Positions 25,796-34,429 of a stretch of 64,000 nt of DNA are shown piece after piece. Under the pieces are notes generated by a model that worked only from the letters and a program-made list of their open reading frames with translations, was not told the DNA's origin and searched no databases. The DNA comes from CAYOZN01 sp964408455. GTDB lineage: Bacteria; Planctomycetota; Phycisphaerae; UBA1845; UTPLA1. The stretch lies in the NCBI GenBank assembly GCA_964408455.1, contig CAYOZN010000003.1, positions 186,001 through 250,000 on the forward strand, in the 5' to 3' direction. How positions within the stretch are numbered: the first letter of the stretch is position 1; every line of letters begins with the position of its first letter. The translations under genes and the position numbers were made by a program.

Positions 25796-26701
25796 TTACT
25801 GGCCGGCACGCAGACTCGACAGCCGCGGAGAAACTCGCGTCATCTCGTAAGCGACAGGCTTGTCAACAAAGCGATTGCTCAGCGTCCAGACAATGTGAGT
25901 CAAACGAAGCAGGTCGTCGTCCGGATCCGGAATCCGAAAGAACTCTCGAAGTTCTTTCACGGAATCTGTTTCGCGCAGCTCGATCTTGGAATAGCGAAAG
26001 CGGTGCGTTTGGCCGCGCGCATCAATCTCGCGGTACTCCATGGTTGACGGAACCCATTTTTCGCCGACACGCTGGTAGTCAATGTACTCCCAGATGCCGG
26101 TCGTCCCGTGACTGTTTTTCGTAACGGACGAAACAAGATGCACGCCATTCAAGTTCCGAAATTTGTAAGCGCGCGGCTGTTGATCGACCCTCACGAAAGC
26201 GCTGAGATTGTCGCGATCCAGCACAACGATTTCAACTGCCTGCCCGGGCGCGACGTGCTGCGGGCAAATCCATTTCAGCTCGGCATGACCCTGACGGAGC
26301 TGACAATCCATCTGGTAAACTTCGGAATTGAGGTCATTCGGTATCTTCGGCGGATCGATCTTGTCGATCACCACAAGTTGCGAGTGCAGCCCGCACGTCC
26401 ATCTCATCGACGACGACTCCACCGCCACCCATCGCGACTTCTGCTCTGTCTGCGGCCAATGGACCTCGGCGCGGAGTTGGCCCATCCCGTCTGTGCAAAT
26501 CCGCCATTCCTGTTTAAAGTATGGATCTTCATTTTCTTGCGACGTCTCGTTCCACCCCTCCTTGGTAAACAAGACCTCGCCTGCAAATCCCTGTGGCGAG
26601 CGCTGTGTAAGCGCCTCCAAAACCTGCTGTTCTGCAAAATCGCATAGCTTTCCCGCGTCTCCGGGCGTCAAACACACCAGCACGCTCAGCAGTATCGGCA
26701 T
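25796..26701 (-). CDS. Secreted hypothetical protein
   Basis: 301 residues from the ATG ending at 26701, with GGAG eight bases upstream. A short hydrophobic N-terminus (MPILLSVLVCLTPGDAG) looks like a signal peptide. The rest alternates beta-strands with polar turns, including SRWVAVESSSMRWTC and a repeating strand pattern WEYIDYQRVGEKWVPSTMEY / HRFRYSKIEL. This could suit a LolA- or sigma-regulator-like beta sheet, but I do not recognise the family. It lies 114 bp downstream of mcsB on the same strand and may be a separate unit. Base composition is slightly less GC-rich than its neighbours. Confidence 0.65.
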   Translation of the reverse strand: MPILLSVLVCLTPGDAGKLCDFAEQQVLEALTQRSPQGFAGEVLFTKEGWNETSQENEDPYFKQEWRICTDGMGQLRAEVHWPQTEQKSRWVAVESSSMRWTCGLHSQLVVIDKIDPPKIPNDLNSEVYQMDCQLRQGHAELKWICPQHVAPGQAVEIVVLDRDNLSAFVRVDQQPRAYKFRNLNGVHLVSSVTKNSHGTTGIWEYIDYQRVGEKWVPSTMEYREIDARGQTHRFRYSKIELRETDSVKELREFFRIPDPDDDLLRLTHIVWTLSNRFVDKPVAYEMTRVSPRLSSLRAGQ

Positions 26702-26815
26702 GGTCCGTACTCCGGCAAGATGAACGAGATTTACGATATGCCCGATCGAGCGACGGGAACCCGGCACTCGAATACGTCGAGGAGCATAGCACACGCGTGG
26801 CGGTTCCGCAATTAT

Positions 26816-27865
26816 TCAGCCGCCCAGCTTCTTGCGGATGAGCTCGGCCCGGACGGCGCTGCGGGCTTCGCCCGAGAGGCGGCTGCCGTGAACCTTCTGA
26901 AGGTGGGCCGGCTGCGTCAGCAGGAACAGCTCGTTGACCGTCAGCACGTCCACGGTCTTGATGCGTCCCAGGTGAATGCCCAGGCGCAGATGCGACAGGT
27001 GCTTCATCGTCTCTTCGCTGCTGATGGTGCGGGCATAGAGCAGGGTGCCGTAGGAGCGGAAGATCTTGTCGTCCAGTGCCACCGATTTGTCATCGAGCAG
27101 GGACTGCCGCTCGTGATTCTCGTAATTGATGATGCTGGGGATCACCAGGTTCAGAAAGTCGTCGATGATGTCCTCTTCGGTGCGGCCGATGGTCGACTGA
27201 TTGGAGATCTGGAAGAAGTCGCCCGTTGCCTCGGTCCCCTCGCCGTAGAGCCCGCGAACCGCCAGGTGCATCTCCTTGGCGGCGCGGAAGACGCGCTCGA
27301 TCTCGCCCGTCAGCTTCAGCGCCGGCAGGTGCAGCATGACCGACACCCGGATGCCGGTGCCGACGTTGGTCGGACAGGCGGACAGATAGCCGTATCGCGG
27401 ATGGAAGGAATACTCCACGGTCGACTCGATGCGATCGTCCAGCGCGTTGACCTGGTTCCACAATTCGCGAAGCTGAAGGCCGCCGCGCACCACCTGAAGC
27501 CGCAGGTGGTCCTCTTCGTTGACCATGACGCTGGCGCCTTCGTCCCGCGAGATGGAAACGCCGCGCGGCCCGCGATGCTCGGCAAGCTGCCGGCTGATCA
27601 GGTGCCGCTCCACCAGCAGCTGGCAGTCGAGATCGTCCAGCCGCCGCAGATCGAGATAGCTCCACTGCGTTCGCTCGTTGTCCGCCTCGAAGATGCCCTT
27701 GATGCGCGAGGCGATCTCCTCGCGCTGGCCATCCGACAGCTTTGGCAGAAAGGGATAACCCGAGAGATTGCGGGCAAGGCGAATGCGCGAACTGATGACG
27801 ATGTCGGATCGAGGGCCGCCTGTCAGCAGCCACGGCCCCGGTCGCTTGGCAAGATCGGTGATCAT
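26816..27865 (-). CDS. mcsB: Protein-arginine kinase McsB
   Basis: Phosphorylates arginine side chains on proteins, tagging them for ClpCP in Firmicutes. 349 residues, full length. It has the guanidino-kinase catalytic domain: SSRIRLARNL (25-34) binds ATP phosphates, NEEDH (116-120) carries the catalytic glutamate, and CPTNVGTGIR with C164 is the diagnostic signature. The C-terminal allosteric pArg-binding region is present. The ATG overlaps the mcsA stop by four bases, so the two are translationally coupled. Neither ctsR nor clpC adjoins, unlike the Bacillus ctsR-mcsA-mcsB-clpC operon. Confidence 0.95.
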   Translation of the reverse strand: MITDLAKRPGPWLLTGGPRSDIVISSRIRLARNLSGYPFLPKLSDGQREEIASRIKGIFEADNERTQWSYLDLRRLDDLDCQLLVERHLISRQLAEHRGPRGVSISRDEGASVMVNEEDHLRLQVVRGGLQLRELWNQVNALDDRIESTVEYSFHPRYGYLSACPTNVGTGIRVSVMLHLPALKLTGEIERVFRAAKEMHLAVRGLYGEGTEATGDFFQISNQSTIGRTEEDIIDDFLNLVIPSIINYENHERQSLLDDKSVALDDKIFRSYGTLLYARTISSEETMKHLSHLRLGIHLGRIKTVDVLTVNELFLLTQPAHLQKVHGSRLSGEARSAVRAELIRKKLGG

Positions 27866-28368
27866 CCGCGGTTTTCCAGTGTCCGGAGCTGGTCGCGAAG
27901 GCGCGCCGCCTCCTCGAACTGCTCGGCATCGACCGCCCGCGTGAGCCGCCGGCGCAGCAGAATAAGATCATTCTCCAGCGCCCGGCCCGACGCCTTGCGC
28001 CGCGGCGACTTACCAATGTGATGGCTCGAGCCCTGGTGCGCCCGCTCGATCAGCGGCGTCAGCGCTCGCTCAAATGCGTCGTAGTCGTGGGGGCAGCCCA
28101 ACAGGCCGTTGTTGCGAAACTCGACGAACGTCAGACCACACTGGGGACATTTCAATTCCGCAAGCTGCTGGGCAACCGCCTTGCTTCCGCCGACCAGGCT
28201 GGCCAGCATCTGGCCGAGATTGACCTGAGGCGCCTGCTGCGGCGTGACGCCCTCCCGCTGGGCGCATTCTTCGCAGAGATGACGCTCCCGCTTGTCTCCC
28301 TGCGGAGAGATGTCCGTCAGGTGGACCGTCGCGGGCTGCTTCTTACAGGCCTGGCATGCCAGGTTCAT
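27862..28368 (-). CDS. mcsA: McsA, zinc-binding activator of McsB
   Basis: 168 residues from the ATG ending at 28368 (GGGGAAG upstream); nine extra N-terminal codons are possible but unlike the family. Two zinc modules are visible, C5/C8 with C32/C35 (CQAC...CEEC) and a second CPQC...C. The C-terminal UVR motif LRRRLTRAVDAEQFEEAARL is near 130-150. McsA binds and stimulates McsB. It overlaps mcsB by four bases. It sits 114 bp after the pterin enzyme gene, so it may share the upstream transcript or have its own promoter. Confidence 0.92.
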   Translation of the reverse strand: MNLACQACKKQPATVHLTDISPQGDKRERHLCEECAQREGVTPQQAPQVNLGQMLASLVGGSKAVAQQLAELKCPQCGLTFVEFRNNGLLGCPHDYDAFERALTPLIERAHQGSSHHIGKSPRRKASGRALENDLILLRRRLTRAVDAEQFEEAARLRDQLRTLENRG

Positions 28369-28482
28369 TGAGAACTTCCCCAAATCGGATAGCACAAGTC
28401 CGAGAAGCTCGGCATCACCTTATTTTATCGTCAACGTTGCGCTGGTTCATCAGATTCGGCCGCAGTAACCATCCAACACCCC

Positions 28483-28854
28483 CTAGGGAATATAGGCAGC
28501 GGCACAGGTGGCAGTCTCCCAGACCCGGACGCGCAAAACGCGCACGCCGGCCGGAAGCCCCGGAGAAAACTGCTCATAAATGTACTTTGCGACGAGCTCG
28601 GTGGATGGATTCCGGGCTCCAAAGGCCGGATGGTCATTCAGGCAGGAGTTGTGCAGGGCGGCCGTCACGGCGACGAGGCGCGGTTGGAGCTCGGTGAAGT
28701 CGGCCAGCACGTCCATCCCGTCGAGCCGCTCCCCTTCCAGCGACAGCTCCACGTGCCAGTTGTGCCCGTGGAGCGGCTCGATGGAGCCATCCAGCAGGCG
28801 CAGCCGGTGCGCGGCGGAGAAATCGGCCGTGATGGTCAGCTCGTACCGGCTCAT
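28483..28854 (-). CDS. 6-pyruvoyl-tetrahydropterin synthase family, PTPS-III-type motif
   Basis: 123 residues from the ATG ending at 28854, whose first bases overlap the stop of the upstream membrane-protein gene by 4 nt. Zinc ligands are H16 (SAAHRL), H29 and H31 (LHGHNW). Other family blocks are CLND, PSTELVAKYI and VWETATCAAAY. The residue four before the first His of HGH, Cys in QueD, is Ile here, and a Glu stands three before it: E-P-L-HGH. The E-x2-HGH pattern is the mark of PTPS-III enzymes, which make 6-hydroxymethyl-dihydropterin for folate and can replace FolB. So a folate role is more likely than queuosine, although no fol genes are adjacent. Confidence 0.85.
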   Translation of the reverse strand: MSRYELTITADFSAAHRLRLLDGSIEPLHGHNWHVELSLEGERLDGMDVLADFTELQPRLVAVTAALHNSCLNDHPAFGARNPSTELVAKYIYEQFSPGLPAGVRVLRVRVWETATCAAAYIP

Positions 28855-30287
28855 GAGGTTGTATCGGTATTGGCACGCCCGCCCGTGCGCGAATGTGCCC
28901 TGCTGCATAACAACGGGGAGAGGGCGACCGTCCACACGACGATCACGGCCGGCAATACCTGCATGAACAAACGCGACGGCGTCTGATCATTGTGCGCAAA
29001 TCTGGCCTGCGGTGTCAAAACGAAGATACCGACGTCGAGACTTAACAGGCCGGCCGCCAGCAATAATGCCGGCCAGCGGTGGACCAGTCCGGGCGCAGCG
29101 ATCAGGGCAACCGCCGCCGGGATCATCAGCCAGAAGGTGACGTGAAAGGAGCCCCATTCGAATGCGTGCCGCAACAGCACCGGCAGCACGCTGAAATCGG
29201 CGACCATCTGCTGCACGTTGTCGCCGACATCACGCACATCCACCACCATCCCCACGAACGCGATGCACGCGGCGCCGACCGCCATGCCCAGCGCAATTGC
29301 CGCGGGCGACGCCGCTGCCAAACGCCGCCACGACGGCGACAGTAGCGCGACGACGGCGACCAGAGTCACCACCGGCCCCTCGCGCTTCAGGATGGCTGCG
29401 CCGACGGCAAACAGCGCCGCCAGGACCAGCAGCCGTGCCGAGCCGTGCTCCCGCCAGATCAGCAGGCACAGCGTCATCGCCGCGAGCTGCGCGGCGAGCG
29501 GCAGATCGGCATACCCCGGCCGATATGCGTGTATCACCACCAGCGGCATGGCTGCAATGACATATGCACCGGCCCACGAGGCCAATCCACCGAGCCAGCA
29601 CCGCAGCCCGCCGGCGATCAACAGCACCAGATTGACATAGGTAATAAGCCACGGCCACGTCGCCTGAAGCTCGTGCCATGTGCCCGTCGCCAGCGCCGGC
29701 CACGCTGCCTGAAGTGAAAGGAATACCGGGTATCGCGGATTCGAACCGCCCATGTAATACGGATCGTTCTGATCGACCGGCACCGCCTCCAGCCCGGCAA
29801 TCATCCGCGACTTGTAAAGCCACAGCGAGACGGCATCGTCGCCGCGCACCGGCACGTAAAGGTGCGCCACCAGCAGAATGGCGAATTTCGCCAAAAGCCC
29901 CAGCCCAAGGGCGACTGCCAGACCGCTGGTTGCCCAACGCCTTCCTGCGCCGTTCGCCGACAGCACGGTGGCGGTGCCGCTGGCCGTAGCCGGGGCCGTG
30001 TCATTGGCTCTCTGAGTCGCGAGCCTTTGCGAGCGCTTGTTCCAGACGTGGAGCCACAGTGCCGCGGAAATTCCGAGCATCGCGCCCAGAACCAGCCACG
30101 AGTGCGCCGACTCCGCCGGCATTTCGGTCCGGGCCAGCAGCACGTACAGCACGATGGCGAGGCAGGTCTGCCCGGCCGGCCAGCCGGCGCCGATCCAGAA
30201 AAGCAGACTCGTTCGGCGCTCACTGCACGCCGCCACGACGGCCGCACCCAGGCACCATGGCACGAGAAAGGCGGCGGCCAGCATCAT
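28851..30287 (-). CDS. Multi-pass membrane protein, possible GT-C glycosyltransferase
   Basis: 478 residues from the ATG ending at 30287. This start overlaps the stop of the upstream gene (ATGA) and gives an immediate hydrophobic helix (MMLAAAFLVPWCLGAAVVAA). About eleven transmembrane segments. After the third there is a periplasmic loop with GDDAVSLWLYKSRMIAG and NDPYYMGGSNPRYPVFLSLQ. This placement of acidic residues near the first large loop resembles ArnT/PMT-type lipid-linked glycosyltransferases (GT-C), but there is no definite DxD/ExD motif. It is the middle gene of a three-gene set coupled by ATGA overlaps. Confidence 0.75.
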   Translation of the reverse strand: MMLAAAFLVPWCLGAAVVAACSERRTSLLFWIGAGWPAGQTCLAIVLYVLLARTEMPAESAHSWLVLGAMLGISAALWLHVWNKRSQRLATQRANDTAPATASGTATVLSANGAGRRWATSGLAVALGLGLLAKFAILLVAHLYVPVRGDDAVSLWLYKSRMIAGLEAVPVDQNDPYYMGGSNPRYPVFLSLQAAWPALATGTWHELQATWPWLITYVNLVLLIAGGLRCWLGGLASWAGAYVIAAMPLVVIHAYRPGYADLPLAAQLAAMTLCLLIWREHGSARLLVLAALFAVGAAILKREGPVVTLVAVVALLSPSWRRLAAASPAAIALGMAVGAACIAFVGMVVDVRDVGDNVQQMVADFSVLPVLLRHAFEWGSFHVTFWLMIPAAVALIAAPGLVHRWPALLLAAGLLSLDVGIFVLTPQARFAHNDQTPSRLFMQVLPAVIVVWTVALSPLLCSRAHSRTGGRANTDTTS

Positions 30288-31564
30288 GGCACCATCGCCC
30301 CCGGCAGCAGCGCCCATCGCGGGTCGCGACGGCCTTGCGCCTGCCCGGCATTCTCGCTTCGGTGCAAAGGAGGCAGGCCGGTCCCGGTCCACCGCCGCCG
30401 AAAGATGAGCACGCCATCGGCGATCGTCGCCGGCTCGAGAACCGACAGGCGCACATCCGGTCCCAGCACCAGCACTCCCTGCTCGTACCTGGCGGTGGAG
30501 GAGTGATAGACGACTATCTGCGATGCGTATTGGAGATCCTCGACCCGGACCAGGTCCGGTGCGGCGAGATAGCCCATCCGGTGGGCCGGGCCGAATGCAT
30601 CGTCGCTGATGACCGCAAAGGTGGACCCTTCGCCCCGCGCGTTGTCGCGCAACATATCGACTGCCTCAATCATGGCACTGCCATAGGCTGCCGCCATCCT
30701 GCCGCGCTGATCCAGTGGCGCGAACCGCGCCGCCTCTTCGCGGGCCTGTCGCGCCATATTCCAGGTGAAGAGCAGATCGCACGCGACGAATCCGCCGATC
30801 AGAACCGCCACCAATCCGCGCCACGGCGGGCGGCGGCGCAAAAGACCGGCCCCCGCAAGGCAAATCCCCATGCCGATGGCCATGAGGGCTGCGACGTTCG
30901 GAACCAGCCTCGTCCCGAGGACCTGCGGCCCCCGCACGGCATTAAGCCTGCTGGCATCCACCGGCTCAATCGCCAGCACCTGCCGCCCGGCCAGCGCCAG
31001 CCGCTCGCCCCAGTTCAACAGCGGCAGCGAGACCTGTTCGATGCGGACCGGCTGATTCAAATCGGGGAACTGCACGCCCAGCCGATGCACATCGCTCGCC
31101 GCGACCGGCAGCGAAAATCGCAGGGCGGTGCTCTCCGGCAGCAGCTCGAAAGTCGCCACTTCGAACTTGAATTCCGGCCGCGGTTCCGTCTGCCACAGCA
31201 GCACGACGCGGCTGATCACCGGGGAGGCCGCTTCCGGGAGCGCCGCGCGAACCTCGACGACGCGCCCGTGTTCTTCCGTCAGTGAAAGCGGCGGACTGAT
31301 GACACTGATCGGCCGTTCCTGCACGCGGTGCACGATCATCCCACCGTCTTCCATGTCCGCGATCTGGGCGTTGACTTCCGCGCCGTGCAGTGCGGTCGAG
31401 GTATCGAGCCGCCAGCGCCATTCCCGGCCACTGTGAACAAACGGCAGAATCAGCCACGCGATTCCGCCCAGCGCAAGCACGGCGCCGATTGCACCTGCAA
31501 ACTTGTGCCCGGTGCGGTGCAATGGAGTGCCCACTGGGCTGCAACTTGTGTCTTCCGCGCCCAT
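30284..31564 (-). CDS. Membrane-anchored hypothetical protein
   Basis: 426 residues. One TM near 23-43, a roughly 170-residue beta-rich periplasmic region (strands like RVVEVRAALPEAASPVISRV), two TM segments near 225-275 (LMAIGMGICLAGAGLL and LVAVLIGGFVACDLLF), and a C-terminal soluble part. The C-terminal region resembles the small domain following TM bundles in GT-C enzymes (GPAHRMGYLAAPDLVRVEDL). It starts the coupled operon with the GT-C-like protein, so a partner role in envelope glycosylation is reasonable inference. Family not recognised. Confidence 0.65.
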   Translation of the reverse strand: MGAEDTSCSPVGTPLHRTGHKFAGAIGAVLALGGIAWLILPFVHSGREWRWRLDTSTALHGAEVNAQIADMEDGGMIVHRVQERPISVISPPLSLTEEHGRVVEVRAALPEAASPVISRVVLLWQTEPRPEFKFEVATFELLPESTALRFSLPVAASDVHRLGVQFPDLNQPVRIEQVSLPLLNWGERLALAGRQVLAIEPVDASRLNAVRGPQVLGTRLVPNVAALMAIGMGICLAGAGLLRRRPPWRGLVAVLIGGFVACDLLFTWNMARQAREEAARFAPLDQRGRMAAAYGSAMIEAVDMLRDNARGEGSTFAVISDDAFGPAHRMGYLAAPDLVRVEDLQYASQIVVYHSSTARYEQGVLVLGPDVRLSVLEPATIADGVLIFRRRWTGTGLPPLHRSENAGQAQGRRDPRWALLPGAMVP

Positions 31565-31730
31565 TGGCAGGCTATTCTACGAGCGCCCCGCGCAATCACC
31601 AGTTTTGCCGGCACGTGTCTGCCGGGGCGCAATGCATATCGATTGCGAAGCGATGCGCCGGCCCCGTTTTCTTCGCCGCCTTGACGTTGCCGCGCGGCAC
31701 GACTACCTTTTGGCGCTCGCCCGATCCCCA

Positions 31731-31816
<86 letters not shown>

Positions 31817-31984
31817 GTTTCCCCGCATCATCTCCTATCCCTCTTCCCCCCGGAAAAAATTCCGAAACCCGCGGTCCGCTTGTGCCCCGCCATGCGTGAA
31901 AAAGGATGCGAACGACCGCGCCATCGCTTCGGCGCGTCGCCGGGTCATCCAGGCGCCGGTCGCTCGCCCCTGGAGAACCGCACC

Positions 31985-32545
31985 ATGTTCCGAACCATTC
32001 TCGTCCCGACCATGCTGCTCTTCCCGTTGATGGGCGCCGAATGCAGCGGCACGGCCCTGCCGGACGTCGTCGATCCTGGGGACGGTATCCAGCAGCCTGC
32101 CGGCGACGCTGGCAACACGGGCGAATCCGAAACAGGCGGCGATAGCGGTGGCGATGCGGCGTCCGAACTGGAAGCGCTCCTCGGCGGCAAGGTGCTGACC
32201 GAAATCCGCAGTTCCAACAACATCGATCCACTGGGCGGGCCGGCGTTTCTCCAGTTTTTCCGCTCCGACCTGGAGCTCTGTACCAACGGCCGCTTCGAGT
32301 ACTTCGAAGTCGACGAGACGACGATCTCCTTCGTGCTCGAGCGCAACGAATTTTCAGGCTCGGGCGAGTGGAGCGTCCGCATTGACGAAGCCACCGGGGA
32401 AGCACTGTTGAAGTTGAACTTCCTCAAGGTGTCCGAAGGGGAACCGTTCGAGGGCGAGGCGCCGATCGAGCTCAACATCGGAGGCGAATCCTTCTTCAAT
32501 GGCGTGCGCATGTTCGTGACCGAGGGGGATGATGTCTGCGAGTGA
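31985..32545 (+). CDS. Hypothetical lipoprotein
   Basis: 186 residues from ATG 31985 with GGAG nine bases upstream. The signal MFRTILVPTMLLFPLMGAEC puts the lipobox Cys at residue 20. A Gly/Asp/Ser-rich spacer (about 25-60) is followed by a beta-rich domain of about 120 residues ending in Cys (GDDVCE), with strands FEYFEVDETTISFVL and GEWSVRIDEATGEALLKL. That layout resembles META- or lipocalin-like small envelope domains, but no family is certain. It lies 168 bp after the tRNA gene and stands alone. Confidence 0.7.
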   Translation: MFRTILVPTMLLFPLMGAECSGTALPDVVDPGDGIQQPAGDAGNTGESETGGDSGGDAASELEALLGGKVLTEIRSSNNIDPLGGPAFLQFFRSDLELCTNGRFEYFEVDETTISFVLERNEFSGSGEWSVRIDEATGEALLKLNFLKVSEGEPFEGEAPIELNIGGESFFNGVRMFVTEGDDVCE

Positions 32546-32593
32546 CGAAGACATCGCCGGCCTGCCTTCACGCGGCAAACCGATTGCCACGAC

Positions 32594-32655
32594 AAAAAAA
32601 GGACCCGTCGCACCCGCGACAGGAGCGCAAGGCTCCCATCGCCGGGTGCGGCGGG
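32594..32655 (-). terminator. Strong intrinsic terminator oriented leftward
   Basis: The outer 13-bp stem has one mismatch (32604-32616 with 32643-32655) and a nested GGAGC/GCTCC hairpin inside. The minus strand then runs into seven Ts (32600-32594). In the plus direction the hairpin could end the lipoprotein transcript, but without a T-tract. Confidence 0.65.
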
Positions 32656-32870
32656 ACGTAGGGAAGGGAAGAGAGCAGATGTCGTTTTGCCCTGCGCGTC
32701 GGCTGCGTCAGCGTCGCCGGCTGCGCCGTCGGGCGCTAATTACTTGGCAATTGCAGTGCCAGACGCCCGCCCCCTTCAATTGGTCAGAAACGCCTGTTCG
32801 AAGTTTCGCCCCTGATCCTCGGCGTGTGTGGATGCACGATCCATGTGCGGCCTTTCCAGCAGATGTGCGT

Positions 32871-32876
32871 TATAAT
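32871..32876 (+). promoter_or_regulatory. TATAAT -10 element of rimO
   Basis: Exact TATAAT, 45 bp before the GTG start. No good -35 is seen at the expected distance. Confidence 0.45.
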
Positions 32877-32920
32877 CCGCGATTGTCCCTGACCTGCTCG
32901 CCCGCCCGCGGAGAAGACTG

Positions 32921-34354
32921 GTGAATCTGCCTAGCGTTTCGTTCGTTTCCCTTGGCTGCCCCAAAAACCTCGTCGACAGCGAGAAGATGCTGGGACTGTT
33001 GGCCGAGGCGGGCTGCCCGATCGTCGGCGGCGACGCCGGGCTCGGCGAGGTGATGGTCGTCAACACATGCGGCTTTCTGGCGGCCTCCCGGGACGAGGCG
33101 GTGAACGTACTCCGCGAGGCGGCCGAGGCGCGGCGGTCGGGCGATATCAAGCGGCTCGTCGTCGCCGGCTGCCTGGTGCAACGCGACGGCCGCGGCCTGC
33201 TCGAGGCCGTGCCCGAAATCGATGCGCTCGTCGGCGTGCACAACCGCGCCGATATCGTGCGGGCCGTCACCGGACAGCGGCCCAGTGAATTGAAAAAAAC
33301 GCGCAAAGGCAAGGACCCCGCGCGGACCCATTCACCCGATGCCACCAAGGGCAGCGTGCTCTTCCTCGGTGAATACCATCCAGGCTCGTGGGTCGACGCC
33401 AACAAGAGCGACACCGCCCGCCTCCGTCTGACGCCGTCGCACTACGCCTATTTGCGGATGAGCGAAGGCTGCAACCAGAAGTGCACGTTCTGCACCATCC
33501 CCTCCATCCGCGGGCCAATGCACTGCAAGACGCCCGACGAGATCGTCGCCGAGGCGCGCGAGCTGATCGCCGACGGGGCAAAGGAGATCAACCTGCTCGG
33601 GCAGGATACGACCAGCTACGGCGCGGACATCGGCTATGCGCCGGGGCTGTCGGGCCTGCTGCGCACGCTGAATTCGCTCGACGGCGCCGAGTGGATCCGC
33701 CTGATGTACGCCTACCCGTCGGACTTTACCGACGAGATGATCGACGCCATCGCCGAGTGCGACAGAGTCGTGAAGTACATCGACATTCCGCTTCAGCACA
33801 TCAGCGACAAGGTGCTGAAGGCGATGTATCGCCGCGTGACGCGTCAACAGACCGAGACACTGCTCAGTAAATTGCGCGATCGCATCCCCGGCATCAGCAT
33901 TCGCACGACGTTCATCGCGGGCTTTCCCGGTGAGACGCAGGCGGAGCACGAGGAGCTTCGCGAGTTCATTCGCGGCTTCGGCTTCGACATGCTCGGCGTG
34001 TTTCCTTACTCAAACGAGCCCGGCACGCCGGCACATCGCATGAAGGGCCACCTGCCGCCGGAGCTGATCCACGAGCGCGTCGAGGAACTGATGCTGACGC
34101 AGCAGGAAGTGGCCTTTGCCCGCGCCGCAGCCCGCAAGGGCGATAGGCTGCGCGTCATGATCGACGGCTACGGGGACGAAGGCGTGTACCCGGCGCGGCA
34201 CCAGGGCCAGGCCCCGGAAGTGGACAGCGTGGTGCACGTGACGGGCGGAGAATTCGACCCCGGTGATTTCGTGAATGTGAAGTGCACGGGACGACGGGAG
34301 TATGACCTGCTGGCGAAGCCGGTCACCACGCGCCTTCCCATGCTAAAGCATTGA
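32921..34354 (+). CDS. rimO: Ribosomal protein S12 methylthiotransferase RimO
   Basis: Radical SAM enzyme that methylthiolates the conserved Asp of ribosomal protein S12. 477 residues starting with GTG 32921, preceded by GGAG at a good distance. The N-terminal UPF0004 domain supplies three cluster Cys, C13 (SLGCPKNLVDSE), C50 (NTCGFL) and C84 (AGCL). The radical SAM triad is C184, C188, C191 (CNQKCTFC). The TRAM domain occupies the last 70 residues. CPKN..DSE and PYSNEPGT favour RimO over MiaB. An unusual basic segment (KKTRKGKDPARTHSPD) lies between domains, near 125-140. Confidence 0.95.
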   Translation: MNLPSVSFVSLGCPKNLVDSEKMLGLLAEAGCPIVGGDAGLGEVMVVNTCGFLAASRDEAVNVLREAAEARRSGDIKRLVVAGCLVQRDGRGLLEAVPEIDALVGVHNRADIVRAVTGQRPSELKKTRKGKDPARTHSPDATKGSVLFLGEYHPGSWVDANKSDTARLRLTPSHYAYLRMSEGCNQKCTFCTIPSIRGPMHCKTPDEIVAEARELIADGAKEINLLGQDTTSYGADIGYAPGLSGLLRTLNSLDGAEWIRLMYAYPSDFTDEMIDAIAECDRVVKYIDIPLQHISDKVLKAMYRRVTRQQTETLLSKLRDRIPGISIRTTFIAGFPGETQAEHEELREFIRGFGFDMLGVFPYSNEPGTPAHRMKGHLPPELIHERVEELMLTQQEVAFARAAARKGDRLRVMIDGYGDEGVYPARHQGQAPEVDSVVHVTGGEFDPGDFVNVKCTGRREYDLLAKPVTTRLPMLKH

Positions 34355-34429
34355 TCGCGCCTGGCACTCGTCGCGACTCGCAGGCATTCGTGCGCACGGA
34401 GGCACTGTCACGACAACAAGGAGGTTGCC

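Larger units (their letters stand above)
32546..32920. other. Intergenic region before rimO
   Basis: 375 bp containing a very strong hairpin whose T-tract is on the minus strand (32594-32655) and the rimO -10 element. No annotated minus-strand gene explains the terminator. A 22-codon minus-strand frame (32776-32844) with AAAGG upstream is the only candidate. Confidence 0.45.
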
